Notes under the pieces: generated by a model
Told to the model about the DNA's origin: nothing
What the model saw: only the letters and a program-made list of their open reading frames with translations
Databases searched by the model: none
In this document: piece after piece, positions 1 to 8,276 of the stretch
Position numbering within the stretch: the first letter of the stretch is position 1
How the letters are laid out: the number at the start of each line of letters is the position of its first letter
Program-made: the position numbers and the translations under genes
NCBI RefSeq assembly: GCF_000013005.1
Contig: NC_007722.1
Coordinates: forward strand, 2,919,501-2,983,500
DNA from: Erythrobacter litoralis HTCC2594
Lineage (GTDB): Bacteria > Pseudomonadota > Alphaproteobacteria > Sphingomonadales > Sphingomonadaceae
Length of the DNA stretch: 64,000 bases
Reading direction: 5' to 3'

Positions 1-691
1 CTGCCATCGGCTTTTCGATCTTGGCGCACAGCGCGCCCTTGCCGCCCATCAGCTTGCGCGCTTCGGCCAGGTCTTCAGGCCGCTGGACGAAGCTGAGCCC
101 GATCCAGTCCGCGCCGTTCTCCATCGCAAACGCCAGATCCTTGCGATCCTTCTCGGTCAAAGCCGGAATCGGGATTTCGGCATCCGGCACGTTGACACCC
201 TTGCGGTCCGAGATCACGCCGCCGACTTCGGCCGAACAGAATATCCGCTCGTCATCGGCTTCCTTGACCTTGAGCCGGATCTTGCCGTCATTGATCAGCA
301 GGCGGTCGCCCTTGCTGAGAAGCCCGAACAGCTCGGGATGCGGGAGCTCGACGCGGGTCTCGTCGCCCGGCTCGGGATTGCGATCGAGCGTGAAATGACC
401 CGAGTGACGGATGACCGCCTTGCCGTCCCTGAATTTCCCGACGCGCAGTTTGGGGCCCTGGAGGTCGCACAGGATCGCGACCGGGCGATAGAATTCGCGT
501 TCCAGCTCGCGGATCGCCTTGATCGTTTCGGCATGGGTGGCGTGATCGCCATGGCTCATGTTGACGCGGAAGGCGTCTGCACCGGCCTTGAACAGGCGGC
601 GGAGCATCTCGGGTTCGCGGCTGGCGGGGCCGACGGTGGCGAGGATTTTGACCTTGCGACCCCGTGGATCAATCTTGGTATGATCGGACAT
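1..691 (-). CDS. pyk: Pyruvate kinase (partial, C-terminus beyond window)
   Basis: Pyruvate kinase converts phosphoenolpyruvate and ADP to pyruvate and ATP in glycolysis. About 230 N-terminal residues are visible from an ATG at 691; the family is usually about 470-480 residues, so roughly half lies left of the window. Visible signatures are KILATVGPAS near the start, the nucleotide and substrate loop FRVNMSHGDH, DLQGPKLRVG, the inserted B-domain (EVGGVISDRKGVNVP) and the catalytic-lysine stretch ALCAKIEK at the cut end. It is divergent from the DUF1244 gene, with about 50 bp between the two starts. The assignment is secure; the regulatory C-terminal domain cannot be judged. Confidence 0.95.
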   Translation of the reverse strand, partial: MSDHTKIDPRGRKVKILATVGPASREPEMLRRLFKAGADAFRVNMSHGDHATHAETIKAIRELEREFYRPVAILCDLQGPKLRVGKFRDGKAVIRHSGHFTLDRNPEPGDETRVELPHPELFGLLSKGDRLLINDGKIRLKVKEADDERIFCSAEVGGVISDRKGVNVPDAEIPIPALTEKDRKDLAFAMENGADWIGLSFVQRPEDLAEARKLMGGKGALCAKIEKPMA

Positions 692-740
692 GGACTGACG
701 CTATGACACAGCGGTGTTGCAACTCAAGGAAATGGTTTCA

Positions 741-1061
741 ATGGATACGAATGCACCCGACCCGCTCGATGCGTTGGACGACGAAGTGGCCGCCGCCGCT
801 TTCCGCCGGCTGGTGCGCCACCTGCGCCATCGTTACGACGCCCAGAATATCGAGCTGATGGGGCTGGCGGGCTTCTGCCGCAACTGCTTGGCCGACTGGA
901 TCCGCGACGCAGGCTATGGCGGCGACAAGGCCGCAGCGCGCGAGCTCATTCACGGTATGCCGATGGACGAATGGAAGGCGACAAAGCAGATGCCCGCGAC
1001 GGAGGAGCAGCTTGCCGCGATGGAGGCGAGCCTCGCCAGAAACGCGCCCGATCTTCGCTGA
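741..1061 (+). CDS. DUF1244 family protein
   Basis: A 106-residue protein of the DUF1244 (SMc04008-like) family, common in Alphaproteobacteria and without an established function. The family hallmark GFCRNCLADW with two conserved cysteines is present about a third of the way in, followed by the conserved block REIHGMPMDEW-like (here ARELIHGMPMDEWK). The ATG at 741 is preferred because AAGGAA at 726-731 sits 9 bp upstream; an in-frame ATG at 732 has no room for a ribosome binding site. It is divergent from pyruvate kinase and followed by gapR. Family membership is confident, role unknown. Confidence 0.85.
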   Translation: MDTNAPDPLDALDDEVAAAAFRRLVRHLRHRYDAQNIELMGLAGFCRNCLADWIRDAGYGGDKAAARELIHGMPMDEWKATKQMPATEEQLAAMEASLARNAPDLR

Positions 1062-1163
1062 AGGATTTTTTGGCGGGGGACGGTTTCGCTTCGGCGCGAG
1101 CGCCGCTATCGCAAATCCATCTCGCCCGTGCGGCGATTCTCACATCACCGGAGACAGATTTAC

Positions 1164-1400
1164 ATGGCTGAAGCCACCGACGACCGCCTGCGCCTGCTGA
1201 TCGAGCGCATCGAACGCCTCGAGGAAGAAAAGAAGGGCATCGCCGACGATATCCGCGATGTCTATGCCGAAGCCAAGGCGGTCGGCTACGATCCCAAGAT
1301 CATGCGCCAGGTCGTCCGCCTGCGGAAAATGAAGCCCGACGATCGCAGCGAGCAGGAAACGATCCTCGAAACCTACAAGGCCGCACTCGGTATGGGCTGA
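1164..1400 (+). CDS. gapR: GapR family nucleoid-associated DNA-binding protein (DUF2312)
   Basis: A 78-residue protein matching the DUF2312 family. In Caulobacter this is GapR, a nucleoid protein that binds overtwisted DNA ahead of forks and RNA polymerase and stimulates topoisomerases. The sequence is a continuous helix-rich chain with the family pattern [20 protein letters not shown] near the N-terminus, then [20 protein letters not shown]. The ATG at 1164 gives the usual family length; an upstream in-frame start would add a non-conserved tail. It is nearly unique to Alphaproteobacteria, which supports the taxonomic reading. Confidence 0.88.
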   Translation: MAEATDDRLRLLIERIERLEEEKKGIADDIRDVYAEAKAVGYDPKIMRQVVRLRKMKPDDRSEQETILETYKAALGMG

Positions 1401-1471
1401 TGCGCTGGCGCGACGAGGCGCCGGAACAGGAAGGCGAATCAAGCGGTTGAGGGGGTGAAAGGAGTTTCGCC

Positions 1472-2362
1472 ATGACCACCCCCGATACCGAGACCGTCGA
1501 CACGGTGAACAAGGCCTTCGTTGAGGAAACCTCCGAAGAACCGAGAATGCCGGGACATGAAAGCGCGCTCGATCGCAAGCCCGAATGGCAGCCGCGCTAT
1601 CCCGGCTCGGGCAGGCTCGAAGGCAAGGTCGCCATCGTCACCGGCGGCGATAGCGGTATCGGCAGGGCGACGGCGGTGCTGTTCGCGCGCGAAGGGGCCA
1701 AGGTTGCCATCGCCTATCTCGAGGAAACCGACGATGCCAAGGCAACCGCTGCGGCCATCGAGGACGAGGGCAGCGAAGCGCTCCTGCTCGAAGGCGATCT
1801 CGGCTGTCCCGACACCTGCAAGCGTCTGGTCGACAAGGTGATCGACACATGGGGCCAACTCGACGTGCTGGTAAACAATGCGGGGGAGCAACATCCCGAC
1901 GACGATATCACCGACATCACGGCCGAGCAGCTTCAGCGCACTTTCCAGACCAACATCTTCTCGATGTTCTACCTGACGCAAGCTGCGCGGCCTCACCTCA
2001 AGAAGGGCGCGGCAATCGTCAACTGCACCAGCGTGACGATGTACAAAGGTTCGGACAACCTGCTCGACTACAGCGCAACCAAGGGCGCTATAACCGCCTT
2101 CACCCGCTCGCTGTCGGAAAACCTTGTCGGCGACGGCATTCGAGTAAATGCCGTTGCCCCCGGCCCGATCTGGACCCCGCTCAACCCATGCGGAGGCCAG
2201 CCACCGGAAGACATGGATGACTTCGGCGAAAACACGCCGATGGGACGCCCGGGCGAACCCAACGAAGTCGCTCCCGCGTTTCTCTTTCTTGCCTGCGAGG
2301 ACAGCTCTTATATGTCCGGGCAGGTGCTGCACCCCAATGGCGGCATCGTCGTGAATGGCTAG
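1472..2362 (+). CDS. SDR family oxidoreductase (YghA/GsiB-neighbour type)
   Basis: A 296-residue short-chain dehydrogenase/reductase of the longer subfamily that includes E. coli YghA. An N-terminal extension of about 45 residues precedes the NAD(P)-binding TGGDSGIGRA motif. NNAG (VLVNNAGEQHP), the catalytic Ser (NCTSVTMYKG) and the YxxxK motif (YSATKGAI) are all visible, followed by VNAVAPGPIWTPL and the C-terminal MSGQVLHPNGG. The substrate is unknown; relatives are NADP-dependent aldehyde or glucose reductases linked to general stress. The ybjQ-like gene follows 12 bp downstream, so the two may be co-transcribed. Confidence 0.85.
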   Translation: MTTPDTETVDTVNKAFVEETSEEPRMPGHESALDRKPEWQPRYPGSGRLEGKVAIVTGGDSGIGRATAVLFAREGAKVAIAYLEETDDAKATAAAIEDEGSEALLLEGDLGCPDTCKRLVDKVIDTWGQLDVLVNNAGEQHPDDDITDITAEQLQRTFQTNIFSMFYLTQAARPHLKKGAAIVNCTSVTMYKGSDNLLDYSATKGAITAFTRSLSENLVGDGIRVNAVAPGPIWTPLNPCGGQPPEDMDDFGENTPMGRPGEPNEVAPAFLFLACEDSSYMSGQVLHPNGGIVVNG

Positions 2363-2374
2363 GAAAGATAACCA

Positions 2375-2722
2375 ATGCCCGGACCATGGAAAGACGCGCG
2401 CGGCGTGATCGTGACGACCACCCCCATGATCGAAGGCCAGCCGATCCAGGAATATCTCGGCATCGTGACCGGCGAGGTGATCGTCGGCGCCAACCTGTTC
2501 CGCGACCTGTTCGCCAATATCCGCGATATCGTCGGCGGGCGCTCGGGCAGCTACGAGCGCATCCTCGCCGATGCGCGCAACCAGGCGATCGAGGAATTGC
2601 AGGCCGAGGCCGCCTCGCGCGGGGGCAATGCCGTGGTCGGGATCGATCTCGATTACGAGGTGATCGGCGACACCGGTTCGATGTTGATGGTAAGCGCCAG
2701 CGGGACGGCGGTGAAGGTTTAA
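2375..2722 (+). CDS. YbjQ/UPF0145 family protein
   Basis: A 115-residue protein of the YbjQ (UPF0145) heavy-metal-binding-domain family, which forms pentamers in solved structures; its physiological role is not established. Recognisable blocks are [19 protein letters not shown] near the N-terminus, a GSYE motif ([11 protein letters not shown]) and [20 protein letters not shown] about 12 bp upstream, right after the stop of the SDR gene, supports the ATG at 2375 and suggests an operon. The 3' end overlaps the convergent CPBP protease gene by 4 bp. Confidence 0.85.
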   Translation: MPGPWKDARGVIVTTTPMIEGQPIQEYLGIVTGEVIVGANLFRDLFANIRDIVGGRSGSYERILADARNQAIEELQAEAASRGGNAVVGIDLDYEVIGDTGSMLMVSASGTAVKV

Positions 2723-3486
2723 GCGGGCAAGACCTCACCGAACAGCAGCACGATCAGGATCGCAGTGCCGTTGTGCAGCGCATGCAGCGCCACCGCAGAC
2801 ACGAAACCGTAGGTGACGCGGGCGTAGCCGAACAGCGACCCGGCGATCAGCTGGGGCACCACCATCGGCAGCAGGATGTACAGCGCGCCCTCGTCGTAAT
2901 TGGTCAGGTGAACCACCGCGAAGAGCGCCGTCACCAGCCAGAAAATCGCGGGGAAGGCCCACGCGAACCAGGTGAGCGGAGGCCGATGGCGCAATGTGAC
3001 GATGGCGAAGATCGCGGCTGCGACGGTCGCCGTTCCCGCCCCGATGGCCAGCCAGTTGACCGACGCGTCCGATCGGGTGAGGCCGGTTTGCGTGGTGACG
3101 AACAGGCCGACGGCGATGATGATTGCCGCCAGGATGTGGCCCGGCCTGCCGCTCAGCCAGCTGCGGAATAGCGTTTCCTCGATAAGCGGCGCACCCAGCA
3201 CTACCACGGCGATCCAGCCGGGGGTCAGCTCCATGCCGGACAGCGAATTTTCGGGGAACTCGAACCCGGCCAGGAATACCGCGATCGCCAGCATCGTCAG
3301 GCAGCTCATGGCAACGAAGTCGATCGCGTAGAGCCGCAGCACGCCGCGCATTGCGGGCAGGCCGATGCCGGTCGCGCGTTCGGGCAGGGTCGGACGGCGC
3401 AGAAAGACAGTGAGCTCGCGCGCGAATGCAGGCAGCGGCAGCACTGTCTCGGCAGGCGTGATCGGGGTTGAGTGGGACATGCTCAT
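2719..3486 (-). CDS. CPBP family intramembrane glutamic endopeptidase
   Basis: A 255-residue polytopic membrane protein of the CAAX protease/bacteriocin-processing (CPBP, Abi) family. Around six to eight hydrophobic segments are visible. The family's catalytic EExxxR motif appears as EETLFRSW in the central part, and a second His-containing segment ([15 protein letters not shown]) lies near the C-terminus, as expected for the metal-free glutamyl protease core. The substrate is unknown. The ATG at 3486 is used; an ATG two codons later is equally possible, and neither has a strong ribosome binding site. It is divergent from yebC. Confidence 0.85.
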   Translation of the reverse strand: MSMSHSTPITPAETVLPLPAFARELTVFLRRPTLPERATGIGLPAMRGVLRLYAIDFVAMSCLTMLAIAVFLAGFEFPENSLSGMELTPGWIAVVVLGAPLIEETLFRSWLSGRPGHILAAIIIAVGLFVTTQTGLTRSDASVNWLAIGAGTATVAAAIFAIVTLRHRPPLTWFAWAFPAIFWLVTALFAVVHLTNYDEGALYILLPMVVPQLIAGSLFGYARVTYGFVSAVALHALHNGTAILIVLLFGEVLPA

Positions 3487-3542
3487 GGGGCTATGCGCGC
3501 TCGACTACATTCCCTCAACTTACCAATTGGTGCACGCGACCC

Positions 3543-4289
3543 ATGGCAGGCCATTCCAAATTCAAGAATATCATGCATCGCAAGGGTGCGCAGGACAAGA
3601 AACGCTCCAACCTCTTTTCCAAGCTCAGCCGTGAGATCACCGTCGCGGCCAAGATGGGCACGCCCGATCCGGACATGAATCCGCGCCTGCGGTTGGCGGT
3701 CAACACCGCCAAGGCGCAGTCGATGCCGAAGGACAATATCCAGCGCGCCATCGACAAGGCGAGCGCGGGGGACGACGAAAATTACGAAGAGGTTCGCTAC
3801 GAAGGCTATGGCCCGGGCGGTAGCGCGATCATCGTCGAAGCGCTGACCGACAACCGTAACCGAACCGCCACCGCTGTGCGCACCGCTTTCAGCAAGAACG
3901 GCGGCAATCTCGGCACCGAAGGCTCGGTCGCGCACGGCTTCGAACGGCTCGGCTACATCGAATACGGGCCCGAGGCAGGCGACGAGGAAAAGGTGCTCGA
4001 GGCCGCGCTGGAAGCGGGGGCAGAGGATATCCAGTCGTCCAGGGACGGCCATGAGATCTGGACCGCCGCCGAAGACCTGCACGCCGTGGCGGAAGCGCTC
4101 GAAAAGGCTTTGGGCGAGGCCAAGGAAGTGAAGCTGGCATGGAAGCCCAACCTGACCGTCGAACTCGACGAGAAGGATGCGGGCGTGTTGCTCAAGCTGG
4201 TCGATGCGCTCGATGACGACGACGACGTGCAGACCGTGTGGGGCAATTACGACATCTCCGACGAGGTGATGGAGAAGCTGGACGCATGA
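3543..4289 (+). CDS. YebC/PmpR family regulator and translation factor
   Basis: A 248-residue member of the YebC/TACO1 family. Members have been described as DNA-binding transcription regulators and, more recently, as factors that relieve ribosome stalling on difficult nascent sequences. The diagnostic N-terminus [15 protein letters not shown] fixes the ATG at 3543. The family core follows: [20 protein letters not shown], then [19 protein letters not shown] and [11 protein letters not shown]. Placement directly upstream of ruvC is a widely conserved arrangement in Proteobacteria. Length and motifs are typical. Confidence 0.95.
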   Translation: MAGHSKFKNIMHRKGAQDKKRSNLFSKLSREITVAAKMGTPDPDMNPRLRLAVNTAKAQSMPKDNIQRAIDKASAGDDENYEEVRYEGYGPGGSAIIVEALTDNRNRTATAVRTAFSKNGGNLGTEGSVAHGFERLGYIEYGPEAGDEEKVLEAALEAGAEDIQSSRDGHEIWTAAEDLHAVAEALEKALGEAKEVKLAWKPNLTVELDEKDAGVLLKLVDALDDDDDVQTVWGNYDISDEVMEKLDA

Positions 4290-4296
4290 GCCAGCA

Positions 4297-4390
4297 CCCT
4301 CTCCCCTTCAGGGGAGAGGGCCGGGGAGTGGGGGCCATCGTCCGCATCCCCGATCCCCTCTCCCAACCCTCTCCCCTGAAGGGAAGAGGG
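4297..4390. repeat. Intergenic palindromic repeat element (two hairpins)
   Basis: The whole yebC-ruvC gap is a palindromic element. The left unit has a perfect 10-bp stem (CCCTCTCCCC at 4297-4306 and GGGGAGAGGG at 4311-4320) around a 4-nt TTCA loop. The right unit (4367-4390) has the same arms with one insertion. Repeats built from this CCCTCTCCCC/GGGGAGAGGG pair are scattered through many proteobacterial genomes. Its right arm ends two bases before the ruvC GTG and supplies the purine-rich GAAGAGGG that would act as the ribosome binding site. Confidence 0.8.
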
Positions 4391-4392
4391 CA

Positions 4393-4884
4393 GTGACCAT
4401 AATCCTCGGCCTCGATCCCTCGCTCAGCTGTACCGGCTGGGGCGTCATCCGGGCCGAGGGCTCGCGTATCGCGCATGTCGCCAACGGGCAAGTCAAGACG
4501 GATGCAAAGGCCCCGATCGCGGATCGCCTGCATCACCTGCACGCTGCCATCGCAGCGGTGATTGCCGCACACGACCCGGACCGGGCGGCGGCGGAGGAGA
4601 TCTTCATCAACAAGAACCCGCAATCGACTCTCAAGCTGGCGCAGGCGCGGGGCTGCGTGCTGGCGGCCTGCGCGGCGGGCGGCCTGGCCGTCAACGAACA
4701 CGCCGCGCGGCTGGTCAAGAAATCCGTCGTCGGTACGGGCGGGGCGGACAAGGCCCAAGTGCAGGCCATGCTCAAGGTGCTAATGCCGGGGGCGCAAGTC
4801 GCCGGAGCCGATGCCGCTGACGCGCTGGCCGTCGCGATCGCCGATGCGAACTTGCGGAGCATCGCGAACCTCCGTTCGCCCTGA
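4393..4884 (+). CDS. ruvC: Crossover junction endodeoxyribonuclease RuvC
   Basis: RuvC, 163 residues, resolves Holliday junctions during recombination and repair as a dimer with RuvAB. The first catalytic Asp is in ILGLDPSLSCTGWG, a catalytic Glu in AAAEEIFINKN, and the C-terminal acidic pair in VAGADAADALAVAIADAN. The start is a GTG at 4393; there is no ATG upstream within the reading frame that keeps family length. The stop codon at 4882-4884 lies inside the left arm of a downstream repeat, so the last residues (LRSP) are encoded by repeat DNA. ruvA and ruvB are not adjacent. Confidence 0.93.
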   Translation: MTIILGLDPSLSCTGWGVIRAEGSRIAHVANGQVKTDAKAPIADRLHHLHAAIAAVIAAHDPDRAAAEEIFINKNPQSTLKLAQARGCVLAACAAGGLAVNEHAARLVKKSVVGTGGADKAQVQAMLKVLMPGAQVAGADAADALAVAIADANLRSIANLRSP

Positions 4885-4944
4885 GCCTGTCGAAGGGCAG
4901 GCGAAACACGGCGGCTGGGCTTCGACAGGCTCAGCCCGAACGGG
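4872..4944. repeat. REP-like inverted repeat overlapping the end of ruvC
   Basis: Left arm CCGTTCGCCCTGAGCCTG (from 4872) continues to TCGAAG at 4895. The right arm from 4920 reads CTTCGACAGGCTCAGCCCGA and on to ACGGG at 4944. The arms are nearly perfect reverse complements around a 24-nt centre. This GCCTGTCGAAG/CTTCGACAGGC family is abundant in sphingomonad and other proteobacterial genomes and commonly sits at gene 3' ends, where it may act as a terminator or mRNA stabiliser. Confidence 0.85.
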
Positions 4945-5107
4945 TGTGGGGTCTATCCCCCGGCCCAAGCACTCGCTAGATCGCCCTGCATGCGTTTGAA
5001 ACACCGCCCCTCCAGAGTGAAACGCATCCAAGGCGCCAAGGCGAAACTTTCTCCCCCCGGACAGTGGTCCATGCGGTCCATGTCTCCCAACACAACACAG
5101 GTTTCCG

Positions 5108-5461
5108 ATGACGATCCATCTCTACGGCATACCCAATTGCGACACCGTCAAGAAGGCCCGTAAGTGGCTGGATGCGCAGGGGCTCGAGTACGATTTCCAC
5201 GACTACAAGAAGGAAGGAGCCGAGCGCGCCAAGCTCGAACGCTGGGCTGACGCTGTGGGCTGGGAGGTTCTGCTCAACCGTCGGGGCACGACCTTTCGCA
5301 AGCTCGACGATGCCGACAAGGCGGATATCGATCGCGACAAGGCGATCGCGCTGATGCTGGAGCATACCAGCCTGATCAAGCGACCGGTCGCCGAGCATGA
5401 GGACGGCGAGCGCATCCTCATCGGCTTCAACGACAGCGAGTGGGAGAATGCCTGGTGCTGA
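5108..5461 (+). CDS. ArsC/Spx family reductase-like protein (YffB type)
   Basis: A 117-residue thioredoxin-fold protein of the ArsC/Spx/YffB family. The N-terminal strand and loop read IHLYGIPNCDTVKKARKWLD with a single cysteine where ArsC-type arsenate reductases have their catalytic Cys. The downstream blocks DFHDYKKEGAE and LLNRRGTTFRKL with IKRPVAEHEDGERILIGF are family-typical. YffB-like members lack proven arsenate reductase activity and are thought to act on glutathione mixed disulfides or similar thiols, so the substrate is left open. The stop overlaps the GTG start of the next gene (GTGCTGA). Confidence 0.82.
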   Translation: MTIHLYGIPNCDTVKKARKWLDAQGLEYDFHDYKKEGAERAKLERWADAVGWEVLLNRRGTTFRKLDDADKADIDRDKAIALMLEHTSLIKRPVAEHEDGERILIGFNDSEWENAWC

Positions 5462-6570
5462 GGTTTTGCGCGGCGGCCCTCCTGACGCTCCTCGCGACGC
5501 CCGGCATGGCGCTGGACGAGGATTTCCTCGTCATCGCCCATCGCGGCGCCAGCGGCGAGCGGCCCGAACACACGCTGGCGGCCTACGAACGCGCGATCGA
5601 CCAGGGCGCGGATTATATCGAGCCCGATCTCGTCCTCACCAGGGATGGCGTTTTCGTCGCGCGGCACGAGAACGAAATCGGGCAGACCACCGACGTTGCA
5701 AGCCGAACGGAGTTCGCCGATAAGCGCACCACCAAGTCGATCGACGGCGTGGCCGTTACCGGCTGGTTCGCCGAGGATTTCACCTTGGCCGAATTGCGCA
5801 CCCTGCGGGCGAAGGAGCGCATCCCCGCGATCCGTCCGGCCAATGCGCGCTTCGACGGGCTCTACCCGGTGCCCACGCTCGAGGACATCGTCCGGCTGGT
5901 GCGCGCCAAGGAAGCGGAGACCGGAAGGCGCATCGGGCTTTATCCCGAGCTCAAGCACCCCAGTTTCCTGCAACGCGCGACCGGCATCAATCCTGCGGAC
6001 CACCTGGTGCGCGAGCTGGAGCGGCTTGAGATCACGCCGCAGGACCTGGTCTTCATCCAGAGTTTCGAGACCTGGGTGCTGGGCCGCCTGGACAGGCTTA
6101 GCGAGTTCAAGCTGGTGCAGCTCATCAAGCCCGATGGCGGCCCGGTCGACGAACCCGGCGTGACCTATGCCGAAATGGTGACGCCCGACGGGCTGGCGGA
6201 AGTGGCGACCTATGCCGACGGGGTCGGCGTCAACCTCGCCCTCGTGTTGCAGGCCGACGGTTCGCCGACGTCGCTGGTGTCCGATGCCGCGCAGGCCGGC
6301 CTCGTCGTCCATGCCTGGACCGTCCGGAAGCAGAATGCCTTCCTCCCGCCCGGCTTGCGCGAGGGCGAGGACGGTGCGGCTGTCGGAAATTATGCCGCCT
6401 TGCTGGCGATGCTCGAATCGGCGGGCGTCGACGGGGTCTTTACCGACGATGTCCTGCCGACAATCTGCGCTTTGGGCGATGAGGCGAACAATGACGATTT
6501 ATGGTGTGCGCTGCTCTCGCGCGATCAGGCGCGGCTACCCATGCCGCGCGCTGAGGATGTAGTTGAGTGA
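5455..6570 (+). CDS. glpQ: Glycerophosphodiester phosphodiesterase, periplasmic
   Basis: GlpQ-like enzyme that hydrolyses glycerophosphodiesters to glycerol-3-phosphate and an alcohol. I place the start at the GTG at 5455, giving 371 residues and a clean signal peptide (LRFCAAALLTLLATPGMA); an in-frame GTG at 5440 would add five residues. Catalytic motifs are VIAHRGASGERPEHT and the metal-binding YIEPDLVLTRDG, then the acidic YPELKHP. A C-terminal VVHAWTVRKQN block is also typical. It overlaps the upstream arsC-like gene by 7 bp, implying coupled translation, and its end overlaps the convergent ubiG by 36 bp. Confidence 0.9.
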   Translation: MLRFCAAALLTLLATPGMALDEDFLVIAHRGASGERPEHTLAAYERAIDQGADYIEPDLVLTRDGVFVARHENEIGQTTDVASRTEFADKRTTKSIDGVAVTGWFAEDFTLAELRTLRAKERIPAIRPANARFDGLYPVPTLEDIVRLVRAKEAETGRRIGLYPELKHPSFLQRATGINPADHLVRELERLEITPQDLVFIQSFETWVLGRLDRLSEFKLVQLIKPDGGPVDEPGVTYAEMVTPDGLAEVATYADGVGVNLALVLQADGSPTSLVSDAAQAGLVVHAWTVRKQNAFLPPGLREGEDGAAVGNYAALLAMLESAGVDGVFTDDVLPTICALGDEANNDDLWCALLSRDQARLPMPRAEDVVE

Positions 6571-7257
6571 CAGGTCATCGCTCAGCTGCAGTCCCCTGAC
6601 CGGCGAGAAGGCGATCCCGCGGGTCGCGCCGACGCTCAGCCCCAGTTCGTCGAGCAGCGCGGTCAGATCCTCGGGCCCGATGAAATCGTCCCAGTGATGG
6701 GTGCCCCTCGGGATCATGCCGGTCGCCTCGGCCGCTTCGACGAGAAGCAAGCGCGATTTGACGGTCTTGTTCGGCGTCGAGAGTATCATCACTCCTCCCG
6801 GCGCGAGGCGTTCGGCAAGGCTCGCAAGGAACGCGCGCTTGTCGGCGACGTGTTCGATCACTTCGAGGCAGGTGACCAAGTCGAACTGGCCAAGGCCCCA
6901 TTCCGCCAGCTCGCCGTGCCGGTAGTCGATATCGAGGCCGATCCCGACTGCATGGGCCTGCGCCGCTTCTATATTCTCGGCCGCTGCATCTACGCCCGTT
7001 ACATCGGCCCCCAGCCGCGCCAAAGGCTCGCACAGCAGCCCCGCACCGCAGCCGACATCGAGCGCGGTCTTGTCTGCCAATGGCGTGAAGCCCTCGACAT
7101 CGCCGCCCCAGTGCAGGTCGATCGCTTCGCGGATGAACTCGAGCCGCACCGGGTTGAGCCGGTGCAGCATCGCGCTCGAGCCCTTCGGGTCCCACCATTC
7201 CGCCGCCAGCGCGCCGAAATGCGCGGCTTCGTCGGGACGGATGGTTGTAGTGGTCAC
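6535..7257 (-). CDS. ubiG: Ubiquinone biosynthesis O-methyltransferase UbiG
   Basis: UbiG, 240 residues, performs the two SAM-dependent O-methylations in ubiquinone synthesis. The conserved N-terminal block HFGALAAEWWDPKGSSAMLH and NPVRLEFIREA is followed by the SAM-binding motif ALDVGCGAGLLCEPLARLGA, then DLVTCLEVIEHV and GGVMILSTPNKT. The length matches the family. The upstream PhyH-like gene ends at 7258, so the two form one transcription unit with a 1-base junction. Confidence 0.94.
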   Translation of the reverse strand: MTTTTIRPDEAAHFGALAAEWWDPKGSSAMLHRLNPVRLEFIREAIDLHWGGDVEGFTPLADKTALDVGCGAGLLCEPLARLGADVTGVDAAAENIEAAQAHAVGIGLDIDYRHGELAEWGLGQFDLVTCLEVIEHVADKRAFLASLAERLAPGGVMILSTPNKTVKSRLLLVEAAEATGMIPRGTHHWDDFIGPEDLTALLDELGLSVGATRGIAFSPVRGLQLSDDLSLNYILSARHG

Positions 7258-8151
7258 TTACATTGCTCCGGTCTTGGCGCGTTCGTTGACGCTGTCGAAC
7301 AAAGTGTCGCCCCAGCTGCTGGCATCGGCACCGAACAGCCAGTCGGGCGGGGTAATCTCCGGCCCTTCGCCGGGCGGCAAAGGCGGGGTGAAATACCCCA
7401 ACGCATAGCTGCCCATGGAATATCCCAGCAGCGCCCGCAATTCGGGCGAAAAGTCTCGCGCAATCTCCGGCGGGCACGAGAGGTACTGGTTCTCCTCCTG
7501 CCGCAGCCAGCCGAGGCAATAGGTGATGTTGAGCCCCATGCGGTCGGCATCGGACCGGTTCTTGCCGCCCGAATGTATCACCGAGCCGGAATAGACCAGC
7601 ACCGATCCGGCCTTCATCTCGGCATAGGCGATCTCGCTTTCCCCGGCGCGGCGCTCCGGAGCCCAGCTGTTCGAGCCGGGCACGACCCGCGTCGCGCCAT
7701 TCTCGCGCGTGAAATCGGTGACCGCCCAGATCGTGTTGAGTTGCGGCTCGAGCGACGCGGGCAGGTATCCGCCCCAGGCCAGCCGGTCGCGGTGCAGCGG
7801 CTGCTCGCCCTGACCGGGGAAGATGCGGATCAGCTGGGTCAGGTGCAGCTGGTAGGTGTCGCAGAAATCCTTGAGGAACGCGTCGCAGGCGCCGATGAGC
7901 CGCGCGTCCATGACCAGATCGCGGCACGTTTCGGAGCGGGCCACCAGCGCCCCGGTGCGCGTCGTTTGTCGGCCTGTGAAATCGTCCTTTCCCCTCTCCG
8001 TCGCTTCGACATAGGGCATGATCTCGCGCTTCAGCCGGTCGAGCTGGCCAGCGGCCATGGCATCGTCGATGATGCAGGCACCATCGTTCCGCAACGCGCC
8101 GGCGATCGCCTCCGGCGCGACATCGGTCGTGAAATGTGTGAGTTCGGGCAT
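7258..8151 (-). CDS. Phytanoyl-CoA dioxygenase (PhyH) family protein
   Basis: A 297-residue Fe(II)/2-oxoglutarate-dependent oxygenase of the PhyH family. The HxD iron-binding pair is in QPLHRDRLAWGG, and the distal His is in VIHSGGKNRSDADRMGLNITY, with the following Arg as 2-oxoglutarate ligand. The substrate is unknown; family members hydroxylate acyl-CoAs or small molecules. The ATG at 8151 is chosen over one at 8175 because GGAGGAGAG lies directly upstream of it. It is co-oriented and abutting with ubiG, and divergent from aspartokinase. Confidence 0.82.
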   Translation of the reverse strand: MPELTHFTTDVAPEAIAGALRNDGACIIDDAMAAGQLDRLKREIMPYVEATERGKDDFTGRQTTRTGALVARSETCRDLVMDARLIGACDAFLKDFCDTYQLHLTQLIRIFPGQGEQPLHRDRLAWGGYLPASLEPQLNTIWAVTDFTRENGATRVVPGSNSWAPERRAGESEIAYAEMKAGSVLVYSGSVIHSGGKNRSDADRMGLNITYCLGWLRQEENQYLSCPPEIARDFSPELRALLGYSMGSYALGYFTPPLPPGEGPEITPPDWLFGADASSWGDTLFDSVNERAKTGAM

Positions 8152-8276
8152 GGCTCTCTCCTCCGCCTTCGCCAATCAACGCTATCGCGGCGTAAACCGC
8201 AAGCTTGCTTGTGTTTGGCGCGCACGACCCTTAGTCCCCTGCGCTCTCGCTTGTTCAGCATCTGGGGGCCTGCACC

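Noticed and set aside
6575..8179. A 534-codon minus-strand frame across ubiG and the PhyH gene
   Set aside because: Shifted frame over two well-supported genes, Arg-rich and without motifs.
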